DNA from: Chryseobacterium camelliae
GTDB taxonomy: Bacteria > Bacteroidota > Bacteroidia > Flavobacteriales > Weeksellaceae
Assembly: GCF_030818575.1 (NCBI RefSeq)
Contig: NZ_JAUTAL010000001.1
Location: 434,001-498,000, forward strand
Direction of reading: 5' to 3'
Length of the DNA stretch: 64,000 nucleotides
A program made the position numbers and the translations under genes. Positions 25,141-33,680 of this stretch are shown in pieces. Under the pieces are notes generated by a model that was given only the letters and a program-made list of their open reading frames with translations, did no database searches and had not been told where the DNA came from. Each line of letters opens with the position of its first letter. The stretch's first letter is position 1.

Positions 25141-25932
25141 CTACTGCTTCCATTCTTCAGGAATGTCACAAACCGGGATGGGTACCATTTTGTGGCGTGC
25201 AGCTTTATGCATTCTGTCAAAGATCATGAACACTTCTTTGTCACGGCCTTCATATTCTTCAACGGCTTTTGTGCCGTACTCTTTCTGTATTTTTTCCAGC
25301 TCTGGGTAGGTAGCACCAATCTGGTCTTCGTCCGTTCTCTCGGCATCCCACAGCCCGTCGGTAGGAATGGCATTCTGAATGCTTTCAATCAGGTCCAGTG
25401 CTCTGGCCAGCTGATATACTTCCGTTTTATAAAGATCTGCGATAGGGGAGACATCTACGCCGCCATCGCCGTATTTGGTATAAAACCCGATTCCGAAATC
25501 CTCCACTTTATTTCCGGTACCGCATACAAGCAGCCCGTGAAGTTGGCCGAAATAATACAGCGTCAGCATCCGGAATCTGGACCTGGTATTGGCAAGAGCC
25601 AGGTTGTTATTGGCATTTCCTTCTGCATGGTCGCTCACAATTCCTTCAAAGCTTTCGAAAACAGGCGTCAGGTTCACCGTGTGGCCTTGAACATTGGGAA
25701 ACCTTTTTTTAAGATGTTCAATATGTTCCTGGGCACGGTTCACCTGGTCTGGCTTCTGACGGATGGGCATTTCGATAACGAGTACATCCAGTCCGGTCAT
25801 CGCGCAAAGCGTGGAAACCACCCCGGAATCTACTCCTCCGGAAACTCCGATGACGTATCCTTTCACATTCGCCTTTACGGCATAATCCTTCAGCCAGTTG
25901 ACAATATGGTCTATTATTTTCTGTGTCTGCAT
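25141..25932 (-). CDS. nadE: NAD(+) synthetase, ammonia-dependent type
   Basis: The 263-residue enzyme amidates deamido-NAD with ATP in the last step of NAD synthesis. VIGVSGGVDSGVVSTL near residues 28-43 is the PP-loop, and GTGNKVEDFGIGFYTKYGDGGVDVSPIADLYKTEV is the family core. There is no N-terminal glutaminase domain, so ammonia or a separate donor is used. It is divergent from gldB, an arrangement I recall near gldB in other flavobacteria. Confidence 0.95.
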   Translation of the reverse strand: MQTQKIIDHIVNWLKDYAVKANVKGYVIGVSGGVDSGVVSTLCAMTGLDVLVIEMPIRQKPDQVNRAQEHIEHLKKRFPNVQGHTVNLTPVFESFEGIVSDHAEGNANNNLALANTRSRFRMLTLYYFGQLHGLLVCGTGNKVEDFGIGFYTKYGDGGVDVSPIADLYKTEVYQLARALDLIESIQNAIPTDGLWDAERTDEDQIGATYPELEKIQKEYGTKAVEEYEGRDKEVFMIFDRMHKAARHKMVPIPVCDIPEEWKQ

Positions 25933-26368
25933 TATATAATTATGTTTTATATTGATTTAAATTTTACGGCTCCGTCATGTCTCATTCTACCATAGAAAAT
26001 GAAATGGAAAAGGAATGCCAAAATTCTCTGGTACCGGCTGTGATGTAATGCTGAACCGAATTAAAAGAGGTGCCCGTAATCAATCTCTTTCAACCCAGGT
26101 AAAAATATGCCGCTCATTTTTCATACCTTCCGATCAGAATAATTCTTCATTTATTAGCAATCATTATATTCCGGAACCATTTTTTTCCATTCAAATATAC
26201 TGCTAAGTCTTCAATTATCCTTGTAGTGACGGGGCAAAATTTTGTTCTGCAAGGCAATTTTAATCTGAAAGAAGGTAAAAGAAATGCATGATCACTAAGC
26301 TTTTGAAATCAGTAGCAAGACAAGGGTGAGAAAAATTTATTTTTTAGCATTATATGATGCTTAATATG
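25933..26368. other. Intergenic region between nadE and gldB
   Basis: No gene is supported. Only the gldB promoter at its right end is recognisable; short open frames here lack any coding character. Confidence 0.45.
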
Positions 26369-26376
26369 TATTTTTG
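26369..26376 (+). promoter_or_regulatory. Promoter of gldB
   Basis: TATTTTTG is a -7 match; a start near 26383 favours the ATG at 26400 over one at 26385. Confidence 0.5.
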
Positions 26377-26399
26377 CGCCTTAAATGTTTATCATACTC

Positions 26400-27380
26400 A
26401 TGAAAATTTTAAGAATTTCCGCACTTGCATTACTTATTGCTTCCGGACTGGTTTCCTGCAAAAAAGAATCCGGTAACCAATGGGAGGTAGAACTGAAAAA
26501 CCCGGTTGAAAAAGTAGAAGTGACCGATATTTCAAAGGAATTTTATGATCCTAATATCTCTCTGGAAAAGTTTAAAGCAGAATTTCCATGGTTTCAGGGA
26601 ACGGTTACCGATGAGGATTACGTCAAAAGAAGGTCGGATGCCAACGAAATTAAGATCTACAAAGAAGCGGTGGCTAAAATAGACCAGCAGAAGCTTCAGA
26701 AAGATCTTGGAGAACTATTTTCCCATATCCGCTATTATTTCCCGAAATTCAGTGCCCCTAAAGTGTACCTGTTTTCATCTGCGCTCCAGATGGTGCAGGA
26801 TCCGATTATTTATGATGCTCAGGGGAACCAGATCTTCATTGACATCACAGGCTTTATGGGAGATGGGAATGCTCACTACAAGGGACTTGAGCTATACTTC
26901 CAGAAATCTATGAATCCGCAGAATATCGTTCCTAAGGTTTCCCAGATTTTTGCTGAAAATACCGTTCCGCCGTCAACCGATCATCAGAAATTTATCGATC
27001 AGCTCGTCTACAACGGAAAACTGATGATCCTGCAGGATGCTTTCCTTCCCGGTTATCCGGATTACCTGAAAATAAACTACACGCAGAAACAGTATGAATG
27101 GGCAAAAAGCAACGAAGCCAACATATGGAACTATTTTGTGGAAAGCAACCTGATCTTCAGTGAAGATCCCAGGCTGGCAGGACGCTTTATTTCTCCGGGG
27201 CCTTTTTCGAAATTCTACACCGAAATTGATAATGAATCTTCCCCCCAGATCGGGATTTTCACCGGATGGCAGATCTGTAAAGCCTATCTGAAACAAAAAC
27301 CGGATACCCAGTTATCCGATTTCCTGAAACTGGATGCCACTACGATCTTTAATGCGTCCGGATACAAGCCTAAAAATTAA
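26400..27380 (+). CDS. gldB: Gliding motility lipoprotein GldB
   Basis: From the ATG at 26400 the product is 326 residues. A lipoprotein signal (ALALLIASGLVSCKKES, Cys20) is followed by the GldB pattern: FYDPNISLEKFKAEFPWFQGTVTD, LFSHIRYYFPKFSAPKVYLF and FITGW-like GIFTGWQICKAYL. GldB is an envelope lipoprotein needed for gliding in Flavobacterium johnsoniae and kept in non-gliding relatives. gldC follows after a terminator and its own promoter. Confidence 0.93.
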   Translation: MKILRISALALLIASGLVSCKKESGNQWEVELKNPVEKVEVTDISKEFYDPNISLEKFKAEFPWFQGTVTDEDYVKRRSDANEIKIYKEAVAKIDQQKLQKDLGELFSHIRYYFPKFSAPKVYLFSSALQMVQDPIIYDAQGNQIFIDITGFMGDGNAHYKGLELYFQKSMNPQNIVPKVSQIFAENTVPPSTDHQKFIDQLVYNGKLMILQDAFLPGYPDYLKINYTQKQYEWAKSNEANIWNYFVESNLIFSEDPRLAGRFISPGPFSKFYTEIDNESSPQIGIFTGWQICKAYLKQKPDTQLSDFLKLDATTIFNASGYKPKN

Positions 27381-27395
27381 ATCTACTATAATAAT

Positions 27396-27420
27396 AACCT
27401 CCTTTACGGAGGTTTTTTTT
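27396..27420 (+). terminator. Terminator after gldB
   Basis: AACCTCC-tttac-GGAGGTT followed by T6. Confidence 0.85.
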
Positions 27421-27528
27421 ATGTCCAGAATTCATCCTGATCGGTAACCTGACCTTTATACCGGACTATTTTCGATGAAAAATTTCTTTTCTAACAGATT
27501 TTACAGGTAAAGATAATCCCGTGGAAAT

Positions 27529-27559
27529 TTTGGATAAGCTCAAGAAGTATTTAACTTTG
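27529..27559 (+). promoter_or_regulatory. Promoter of gldC
   Basis: TTTG at 27529-27532 and TAACTTTG at 27552-27559 with 19-bp spacing. Confidence 0.65.
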
Positions 27560-27578
27560 CTTAAATTTAAAATTGGAT

Positions 27579-27905
27579 ATGAGAAAGACTCAGATAACGA
27601 TAGATGTTGAGCTGGATGAAAACCACATCCCTGAAAATATTACCTGGAATGCGCAGGACGGAGGAGTAGAAAAGGAAGAAACGAAAGCCACCATGATTTC
27701 CGTGTGGGATGACAAAACCATGGAAGCTCTACGAATCGACTTATGGACCAAGGAAATGCCGGTGGACCAGATGAAGATGTTCATTCACCAGATCCTTGTA
27801 TCTCTCGGGAATACCTATCAGCGCGCCACCGGGGAAGAAGATGTAGCCCAGTGGATGGAGGAGATTGCAGAGGAATTTGCTGTAAAATCAGCAATAAAAA
27901 TGTAA
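27579..27905 (+). CDS. gldC: Gliding motility protein GldC
   Basis: The 108-residue cytosolic-looking protein (MRKTQITIDVELDENHIPENITW, SVWDDKTMEALRIDLWTKEMPVDQMKMFIHQ) matches GldC, found next to GldB throughout Bacteroidota. Its molecular role is unknown; it is thought to assist GldB. I use the ATG at 27579; a TTG two codons earlier is also open. Confidence 0.92.
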   Translation: MRKTQITIDVELDENHIPENITWNAQDGGVEKEETKATMISVWDDKTMEALRIDLWTKEMPVDQMKMFIHQILVSLGNTYQRATGEEDVAQWMEEIAEEFAVKSAIKM

Positions 27906-27989
27906 ATATTAATATAACAATCTAAAAATGTAATAATGTAACGATGATTGCTCGACTGTTACATGGATACATTGGTAAATTATAAAGTA

Positions 27990-29129
27990 ATGAATTTCAA
28001 CACCAAAGTAATACACGGGGGACAGCACCACGAATCGGCAACCGGTTCCGTTAATGTTCCCGTTTTCCTGACTTCAACATTTGCTCAGAAAAGTCCCGGA
28101 GTACATTCCGGTTACGAATATTCAAGAGCGGCCAACCCTACCAGACAGGCTCTGGAAGATTCCCTGGCCAGCATTGAGAACGGCGCAAGAGGACTGGCGT
28201 TCGGTTCCGGATTAGCCGCGATCGACTGTGTTCTTAAACTGCTTAATCCCGGAGATGAGGTTATCGCTGTAGATGACCTTTACGGCGGTACTTACAGGAT
28301 GTTTACCCGTCTTTTTGAAAAGTATCAGCTGAAGTTCACTTTCGTGAATTTTGATGATGTTTCAAAAATTGAGGATAAAATTACCGCAAAAACGCGTCTG
28401 ATCTGGGTAGAGACGCCTACCAACCCGCTGATGAAGCTGGTAGACATTAAGGCCGTGGTAGACATTGCCAAAGGAAAAGATATCCTGGTTGCTGTGGACA
28501 ATACTTTTGCTACGCCTTACCTTCAGAGGCCTATTGATATGGGCGCTGATATTGTGATGCATTCCGCGACCAAATATCTGGGAGGGCATTCCGATGTCAT
28601 TGCGGGTGCGCTGGTTGCAAAAGATGCCGAACTCGGCGAAAAACTGCACTTTATCCAATTCGCAAGCGGCGGAATCCTTGGACCGCATGATTCATACCTG
28701 GTGCTCAGAGGGATTAAAACCCTTGCATTAAGGGTTCAGCGGCATTCTGAAAACGGAATGGCCGTAGCGGAATACCTGGAATCCCATCCTGCTGTAGACA
28801 AAGTGATTTATCCGGGATTGAAATCCCATCCGCAATATGAACTGGCAAAATCCCAGATGAAAGATTTCGGAGGCATGGTCTCTTTTACCTTTAAATCCGG
28901 AAAAAAAGAGGATGCCATTACTTTTCTTGAGAAGCTGAAGGTATTCACCCTTGCCGAATCATTGGGAGGAGTAGAATCCCTGGCCAACCATCCGGCATTG
29001 ATGACGCATGCTTCCATTCCGGCTGAAAAACGTGCAGAGCTGGGCATCACCGATGACCTGGTACGTTTAAGTGTAGGTATCGAAGATGCAGAAGACCTGA
29101 TCGCTGATCTGGAAAGAGCATTTTCTTAA
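27990..29129 (+). CDS. Trans-sulfuration PLP enzyme (cystathionine gamma-synthase/lyase type)
   Basis: The 379-residue protein (start MNFNTKVIHGG) has the Cys/Met metabolism PLP-enzyme motifs: YEYSRAANPTRQALE, FGSGLAAIDCVL, VDNTFATPYLQRPIDMGADIVMHSATKYLGGHSD with the PLP lysine near residue 200, and PALMTHASIPAEKRAELG, SVGIEDAEDLIADLE. It acts on cystathionine or O-acylhomoserine; sequence alone does not decide between MetB, cystathionine gamma-lyase or an OAH sulfhydrylase. Codons before 27990 are open but not conserved in character. Confidence 0.9.
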   Translation: MNFNTKVIHGGQHHESATGSVNVPVFLTSTFAQKSPGVHSGYEYSRAANPTRQALEDSLASIENGARGLAFGSGLAAIDCVLKLLNPGDEVIAVDDLYGGTYRMFTRLFEKYQLKFTFVNFDDVSKIEDKITAKTRLIWVETPTNPLMKLVDIKAVVDIAKGKDILVAVDNTFATPYLQRPIDMGADIVMHSATKYLGGHSDVIAGALVAKDAELGEKLHFIQFASGGILGPHDSYLVLRGIKTLALRVQRHSENGMAVAEYLESHPAVDKVIYPGLKSHPQYELAKSQMKDFGGMVSFTFKSGKKEDAITFLEKLKVFTLAESLGGVESLANHPALMTHASIPAEKRAELGITDDLVRLSVGIEDAEDLIADLERAFS

Positions 29130-29141
29130 TATACAACTTAA

Positions 29142-29187
29142 TAACTTTGTCAAAGCTATATTTTTACCGCTTATAACTTTGACAAAG
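29142..29187 (+). promoter_or_regulatory. Two dyads overlapping candidate promoters of a GNAT gene
   Basis: CTTTGTCAAAG (29145-29155) and CTTTGACAAAG (29177-29187) are centred 32 bp apart, about three helical turns. Each overlaps a TAACTTTG -7 match (29142-29149 and 29174-29181). The second would give a 13-base leader to the ATG at 29201. Confidence 0.45.
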
Positions 29188-29200
29188 TTTTACCTATACC

Positions 29201-29647
29201 ATGACAAGAAAAGCAACCCTTCAGGATATCGGGCAGCTGTCTGAATTATTCGATCAGTACAGGATTTTTTACCATAAAACTTCAGATGTTCCGGCGGCTG
29301 AACAGTTTTTAACGGAAAGAATCGAAAACGGAGATTCCAAAATTTTTGTTGCTGAAATCGAAGAGAGACTGGTCGGTTTTGTGCAGCTTTATCCTTTGTT
29401 TTCTTCTACCAGAATGAAGCGTTACTGGCTGCTGAACGATTTATTTGTTAATGAAAGTTACCGTGGAAAGGGATTTTCAAAAAAACTGATTGAGCAGGCA
29501 AAAGAAATGGCACAATCAACGGATGCCTGCGGAATTCTTCTGGAAACCGGAAAATCAAACGACATCGGAAACAAACTATATCCCAGCTGCGGCTTTGAAC
29601 TTTATGATGAAGTCAATTTTTACGAATGGACAAATTATAAAGATTAA
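29201..29647 (+). CDS. GNAT family N-acetyltransferase
   Basis: The 148-residue protein has KIFVAEIEERLVGFVQLYPLFS, LNDLFVNESYRGKGFSKKLIEQAKE (acetyl-CoA loop near residues 86-100) and GILLETGKSNDIGNKLYPSCGFELYDE, the compact single-domain GNAT layout. The acceptor is unknown. It may be monocistronic or cotranscribed with the DinB-like gene 61 bp on. Confidence 0.9.
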   Translation: MTRKATLQDIGQLSELFDQYRIFYHKTSDVPAAEQFLTERIENGDSKIFVAEIEERLVGFVQLYPLFSSTRMKRYWLLNDLFVNESYRGKGFSKKLIEQAKEMAQSTDACGILLETGKSNDIGNKLYPSCGFELYDEVNFYEWTNYKD

Positions 29648-29708
29648 ATGATCAATTCTGAATTTTAAAATTACTCATTGCCCATTGCTCATTAACAATT
29701 ATTAAAAC

Positions 29709-30212
29709 ATGACAGATTTTCAAAAATATATCCAACGATATTTAGACTTGGTTCCATCTGGTGACTGGGTGAAAGAATTACAAACATCCGGTGAAAAAAC
29801 GGTTGCCCTCTATTCAAAACTTTCGGAAGAGCAATCCCATTTTGCCTATGCCGAAGGAAAATGGACATTGAAAGAACTGCTTTTACATCTTTCCGACACC
29901 GAAAGAATTTTCCAGTACCGCATTTTGGCCATTGGTAGAGGTGACAAAAATGAATTACCGGGCTTTGATGAAGAGCTTTACGCCAGTCGGTCATTCGCTA
30001 ATGAAAGGCATTTGGATTCCCTGCTTGAAGAATATCAGTTAATCAGGAAGTCCTCCCAAATTTTACTGGAAACGATGAAAGCTTCCGCTTTAAATACTGT
30101 CGGAACTGCCAATGGAAACCAGATTTCTGCTGAAACCATTGGCAAACTGATTGTCGGTCACAACCTGCATCATTTGAATATTATTGAGGAAAGGTATTTG
30201 CCGAATCTGTGA
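29709..30212 (+). CDS. DinB family protein
   Basis: The 167-residue four-helix protein shows the DinB/YfiT metal site: His near residue 59 (WTLKELLLHLSDTERIF) and the pair in IVGHNLHHLNIIEERYL near 150-155. Members bind Zn or Ni and include thiol transferases and damage-induced proteins of unclear role. Its stop overlaps the GTG start of the next gene (GTGA). Confidence 0.88.
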   Translation: MTDFQKYIQRYLDLVPSGDWVKELQTSGEKTVALYSKLSEEQSHFAYAEGKWTLKELLLHLSDTERIFQYRILAIGRGDKNELPGFDEELYASRSFANERHLDSLLEEYQLIRKSSQILLETMKASALNTVGTANGNQISAETIGKLIVGHNLHHLNIIEERYLPNL

Positions 30213-30664
30213 AATTCTGTAAAATTCATATTGCAATCCTCATCAGTTTAGTCATATTTTTAATATCACTGACACAAGATTGTATGACCTATCAATATTT
30301 CAGAACGGTTGAGTATCCGTCATTTTACGCCTTATTATTCGGCTGGATGCATTTTGGAGGCGGAGGACTTTCAGAAGGTTGTATTTGGCTGGCCAATCCT
30401 TTTTATTTTACAGGTTTGTTTTTACTGCACAAGAAAAAAGTTGATACTGCTGTTTTGTCACTTATTGTTTCTTCTGTTTTGGCTTTGTTGTTTCTTACTT
30501 TTGAAAATTTGACTATGACCAAAAGCGGAAGAATCGCTCCGATTATTGAGTTAAGTTCAGGGTATTTTCTTTGGCTGGTAGCAATTTTATTTGCTGCATT
30601 TTCTTCAATTTATTTGAAATTAAAAAATTGGACTTCAAAAAATATCAATAGGAACGGGCTTTAG
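30209..30664 (+). CDS. Four-TM membrane protein of unknown function
   Basis: I do not recognise the family. The 151-residue product has hydrophobic segments at about residues 6-22, 36-75 (two helices or a loop) , 82-99 and 110-132. It starts with GTG overlapping the preceding stop, so it is translationally coupled to the DinB-like gene. It ends at a REP-like palindrome that may also terminate the transcript. Confidence 0.6.
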   Translation: MKFCKIHIAILISLVIFLISLTQDCMTYQYFRTVEYPSFYALLFGWMHFGGGGLSEGCIWLANPFYFTGLFLLHKKKVDTAVLSLIVSSVLALLFLTFENLTMTKSGRIAPIIELSSGYFLWLVAILFAAFSSIYLKLKNWTSKNINRNGL

Positions 30665-30702
30665 CCCGTTTTCCCAGTAATGCCATTCATCAGGCTTTAG
30701 CC
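30653..30702 (+). repeat. REP-like palindromes, left side of RAYT gene
   Basis: AACGGGCTTTAGCCCGTT (30653-30670) is a palindrome, and GGCTTTAGCC (30693-30702) is a shorter version. They mirror the pair at 31175-31223 in opposite order. Confidence 0.7.
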
Positions 30703-30721
30703 AAAATTTAAAAAGAATTTA

Positions 30722-30729
30722 TATTTTTG
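30722..30729 (+). promoter_or_regulatory. Promoter of the RAYT gene
   Basis: TATTTTTG -7 match gives a start only about 8 bases before the ATG at 30744. Confidence 0.45.
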
Positions 30730-30743
30730 GCAAAATAACACAA

Positions 30744-31169
30744 ATGCCTTTTATTAAAATTTACATCCATCTTGTTTTTTCGACGAAAAACAGAATTCCG
30801 TTTTTCAATACTTCAGCAGTAAGGGTCAAAGTCTGGAAACACATTAAAGAAAATGCTTCGGAAAAAGGAATTTATGTGGATATGGTTAATGGATTTTCTG
30901 ATCATTGCCATTGCTTAATTTCATTGGGCTCAAATCAGAATATAGAAAAAGTTGTTCAGTTGATCAAAGGGGAGTCTTCTTTCTGGATCAATAAAAATGA
31001 ACTGACCCGGGAGAAATTTGCCTGGCAGGATGAATATTTTGCCGTTTCCGTTTCCAAATCTATGGTTGAGCTGGTACGGAATTACATCAGAAATCAGGAA
31101 ATCCACCATACAAAACAGACTTTTGAACAAGAATACCTGAGGTTTAAGGAGAAATACGGTTTTGAATAA
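30744..31169 (+). CDS. REP-associated tyrosine transposase (RAYT, Y1 HUH type)
   Basis: The 141-residue protein is related to IS200/IS605 transposases: YIHLVFSTKNRIPFF at the N terminus, the metal-binding His pair in DHCHCLISLG near residues 53-55 and the candidate nucleophile Tyr in VELVRNYIRNQEIHH near residue 117. Such proteins cut single-stranded DNA beside REP palindromes. Matching palindromes lie on both sides at mirror positions, which supports a domesticated or self-contained RAYT/REP unit rather than a full IS. Confidence 0.88.
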   Translation: MPFIKIYIHLVFSTKNRIPFFNTSAVRVKVWKHIKENASEKGIYVDMVNGFSDHCHCLISLGSNQNIEKVVQLIKGESSFWINKNELTREKFAWQDEYFAVSVSKSMVELVRNYIRNQEIHHTKQTFEQEYLRFKEKYGFE

Positions 31170-31174
31170 GTTTT

Positions 31175-31223
31175 GGCTAAAGCCGGTGGAATAATTCTCT
31201 TGGTAAACGGGCTAAAGCCCGTT
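31175..31223 (+). repeat. REP-like palindromes, right side of RAYT gene
   Basis: GGCTAAAGCC (31175-31184) and AACGGGCTAAAGCCCGTT (31206-31223) are inverted counterparts of the left pair. Confidence 0.7.
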
Positions 31224-31341
31224 CTATTGATATACATAGTTCGCAGTATTATAACCAAACAAAAGTCATAAACGAAATTTCATTCCTTTTGTTTTTAAGG
31301 TATTCATTTGGCGTAAATCCATAGATTTTTTATCTTTGAAA

Positions 31342-31358
31342 ACCGGCTGAAGTCCGGT
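31342..31358 (+). repeat. Diverged REP-like palindrome
   Basis: ACCGGCTGAAGTCCGGT has the same size and centre as the palindromes beside the RAYT gene. It lies just before the next start codon. Confidence 0.5.
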
Positions 31359-31369
31359 ATTACTCACTT

Positions 31370-31918
31370 ATGGAAAACATCATCAGCATATTAAAATCCG
31401 GCGGAACCATTCTTTACCCGACTGATACGATCTGGGGAATCGGATGCGATGCTACCAATGTGGAAGCCGTGAATAAAATTTTTGAGATCAAGAAACGGGA
31501 AAAGAACAAATCCATGATCATCCTGGTGGAATCTGAAAAAAGACTCCAGGATCTGGTGGATGTTCCTGAAATGGCCTGGGAAATCATTGACCTTAGCGAG
31601 AAGCCCGTCACCATCGTATATGAAAACCCGAGAGGGCTGCCAGAGGAATTGCTGGCAGAAGACGGAAGTATCGGAATACGGCTTGTAAAAAATGATTTCT
31701 GTAAAAAGTTGATCACCAAACTGAACAGGCCGCTGGTATCTACATCGGCCAATTTCAGCGGAGATAAAAGCCCGATGAAGTTTTCGGATATTTCTCCTGA
31801 AATCATCAGCCTGGTAGACTATGCCGTGGAAGAAGACCGTGAAAAAGTATCCGCATACTCAGGCTCGTCCGTGATTAAAATCTGGAACGATAACAGGATT
31901 AAAGTTCTTCGCGAGTAA
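31370..31918 (+). CDS. L-threonylcarbamoyladenylate synthase (YrdC/Sua5 family)
   Basis: The 182-residue protein is a single YrdC domain: ILYPTDTIWGIGCDATN near residues 14-30, KKREKNKSMIILV and RPLVSTSANFSGDKSP near 118-135. It makes threonylcarbamoyl-AMP from Thr, bicarbonate and ATP, the first step to t6A37 in tRNA. No Sua5 C-terminal extension is present. It precedes the CCA-adding enzyme, another tRNA maturation gene. Confidence 0.92.
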   Translation: MENIISILKSGGTILYPTDTIWGIGCDATNVEAVNKIFEIKKREKNKSMIILVESEKRLQDLVDVPEMAWEIIDLSEKPVTIVYENPRGLPEELLAEDGSIGIRLVKNDFCKKLITKLNRPLVSTSANFSGDKSPMKFSDISPEIISLVDYAVEEDREKVSAYSGSSVIKIWNDNRIKVLRE

Positions 31919-31932
31919 AAAACAGATTTTCT

Positions 31933-31940
31933 TATCTTTG
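31933..31940 (+). promoter_or_regulatory. Promoter of the CCA enzyme gene
   Basis: TATCTTTG -7 match; predicted start near 31947 lies just before the hairpin at 31954. Confidence 0.5.
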
Positions 31941-31953
31941 CACCATAATTCAG

Positions 31954-32006
31954 CCATTAAGGCATCAGGGAATCCTGCACACCGCAGTATCCTGATTCCT
32001 TAATGG
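31954..32006 (+). other. Long hairpin between the YrdC-type gene and cca
   Basis: Three stacked helices: CCATTAAGG/CCTTAATGG (9 bp), ATCAGG/CCTGAT (6 bp) and CTGC/GCAG (4 bp) around ACACC, with small internal loops; TTTT follows. It is either the terminator of the upstream gene or a structured 5' leader of cca. Confidence 0.65.
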
Positions 32007-32026
32007 TTTTAAATTAATCCGTAGAC

Positions 32027-33448
32027 ATGTTCATTAACCTCAATCAAAATAAAAATCTTAAACTGTTTAAAATCATTTCCGAAGTTGCCCATCGCAACAG
32101 CCAGTCGGTTTACATCGTCGGCGGCTATGTCCGTGATCTCCTGATGAAAAGGAAAGCATCTACAGATGTTGATTTTGTTACGGAACAAAGCGGGATTGAG
32201 CTGGCTGAAAACGTGGCTGCGGAAATCGATCCCAAAATGAAAGTTTCCGTATTTAAAACCTACGGAACTGCCATGATCCGGTATAAAGACCTGGAACTGG
32301 AATTTGTAGGAGCCAGAAAAGAAAGCTACCATGAAAACAGCCGGAAGCCGGAAGTGGAAGGAGGAACCCTGGAAGACGACCAGAAAAGGCGCGATTTTAC
32401 CATCAATGCCATGGCCATTTCCCTGAATAAAGATAATTTCGGTGAGCTGATCGATCCTTTCAACGGAATAGGAGACCTGGAACATAAGACGCTGAGGACT
32501 CCGCTGGAACCCTCGCAGACGTATTCCGATGATCCGCTCAGGATGATGCGGGCGATACGCTTTGCCTCCACGCTTCAGTTCCGGATTGAGACGGACTCCC
32601 TGAATGCGATACGGCAGGAAGCTGAACGGATCAGGATCGTTTCCATGGAAAGGATTATGGTAGAGTTCAATAAAATTATGCTTTCCGTAAAGCCGTCCGT
32701 CGGATTAGGATTAATGGAGGAAACCGGGCTTTTGCAGCTCATTATTCCGGAACTGATTGCCCTGAAAGGCATTGAGGAAGTGGAAGGACAGACCCATAAA
32801 GATAATTTTTACCATACCCTGGAAGTCGTAGACAATATCTCCGCACATACGGAGAACCTATGGCTGCGCTGGGCCGCACTGCTGCATGACATCGGAAAAG
32901 CACCCACCAAGAGATTTGTTGAAGGCACCGGATGGACATTCCATGGCCATGAGTTCCTAGGATCGAAGATGGTGAAAACACTCTTTCAGCGTCTGAAGCT
33001 GCCATTAGGGAACGATATGAAATATGTTCAGAAAATGGTGAAGCTTTCTTCACGCCCTATTGCCCTGGTCACCGATGATGCTTCCGATTCAGCACTCAGG
33101 AGGCTGCTGTTTGATGCCGGCGAAGACCTGGAAGACTTATTTATCCTCTGCAAAGCAGACATCACAACGAAAAATGCCCGAAAGCAGGAGCGTTTCAAGA
33201 AGAATTTCGAATATGTTGCGGTAAAGATCAGAGAAGTGGAGGAAAAGGACCAGGTCAGGAATTTCCAACCGCCCATTTCGGGAGAGGAGATTATGGAGAT
33301 GTTCAATCTTAAGCCGGGACGTGAAATCGGGATTTTAAAAGAAAAAGTAAAGGAGGCCATCCTGGAAGGTGAAATTTCCAACGAAAAAGAAGAGGCCAGA
33401 AAATTTGTGATTGCAGAGGCCGAAAAACTAGGGCTTTCTGTGGTATAA
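32027..33448 (+). CDS. cca: CCA tRNA nucleotidyltransferase with HD domain
   Basis: The 473-residue enzyme has the class II nucleotidyltransferase head (VYIVGGYVRDLLMKRKASTDVDFVT, GG and DxD motifs near residues 27-50), the flexible loop RRDFTINAMAIS, the DPLRMMRAIRFASTL neck motif near residue 168, and a C-terminal HD domain with RWAALLHDIGKAPT near residue 286. It adds or repairs the 3' CCA of tRNAs. The HD domain type is usual for Bacteroidota. Confidence 0.95.
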   Translation: MFINLNQNKNLKLFKIISEVAHRNSQSVYIVGGYVRDLLMKRKASTDVDFVTEQSGIELAENVAAEIDPKMKVSVFKTYGTAMIRYKDLELEFVGARKESYHENSRKPEVEGGTLEDDQKRRDFTINAMAISLNKDNFGELIDPFNGIGDLEHKTLRTPLEPSQTYSDDPLRMMRAIRFASTLQFRIETDSLNAIRQEAERIRIVSMERIMVEFNKIMLSVKPSVGLGLMEETGLLQLIIPELIALKGIEEVEGQTHKDNFYHTLEVVDNISAHTENLWLRWAALLHDIGKAPTKRFVEGTGWTFHGHEFLGSKMVKTLFQRLKLPLGNDMKYVQKMVKLSSRPIALVTDDASDSALRRLLFDAGEDLEDLFILCKADITTKNARKQERFKKNFEYVAVKIREVEEKDQVRNFQPPISGEEIMEMFNLKPGREIGILKEKVKEAILEGEISNEKEEARKFVIAEAEKLGLSVV

Positions 33449-33603
33449 TTCACAAATTATAATCGATCACACAGCCTTTCATAATATGAGGGGCTTTTTT
33501 ATGCTTAAAAACTTCCGCATGACAGGTATACAGACTTTCACCTAGTCCGAAAATCATTCTGCACTGGCTGGCTTTCAGCGGTATTGTCCTCAGCCAAAAA
33601 TAT

Positions 33604-33630
33604 CCGGGCGGCTTCGAAGAAGCCGCCCGG
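33604..33630 (-). terminator. Terminator of the cobalamin uptake operon
   Basis: A 12-bp stem CCGGGCGGCTTC/GAAGCCGCCCGG with a 3-base loop, followed on the minus strand by ATATTTTT. Confidence 0.85.
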
Positions 33631-33680
33631 AAAAACACAAATGATAAAAAAATGCAGTCAAGCAGGAATACCTGCTATCC

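Noticed and set aside
25060..25995. Open frame of 311 codons on the plus strand opposite nadE
   Set aside because: It is fully antisense to a complete nadE gene with all motifs; its translation has no signal, domain or start context.
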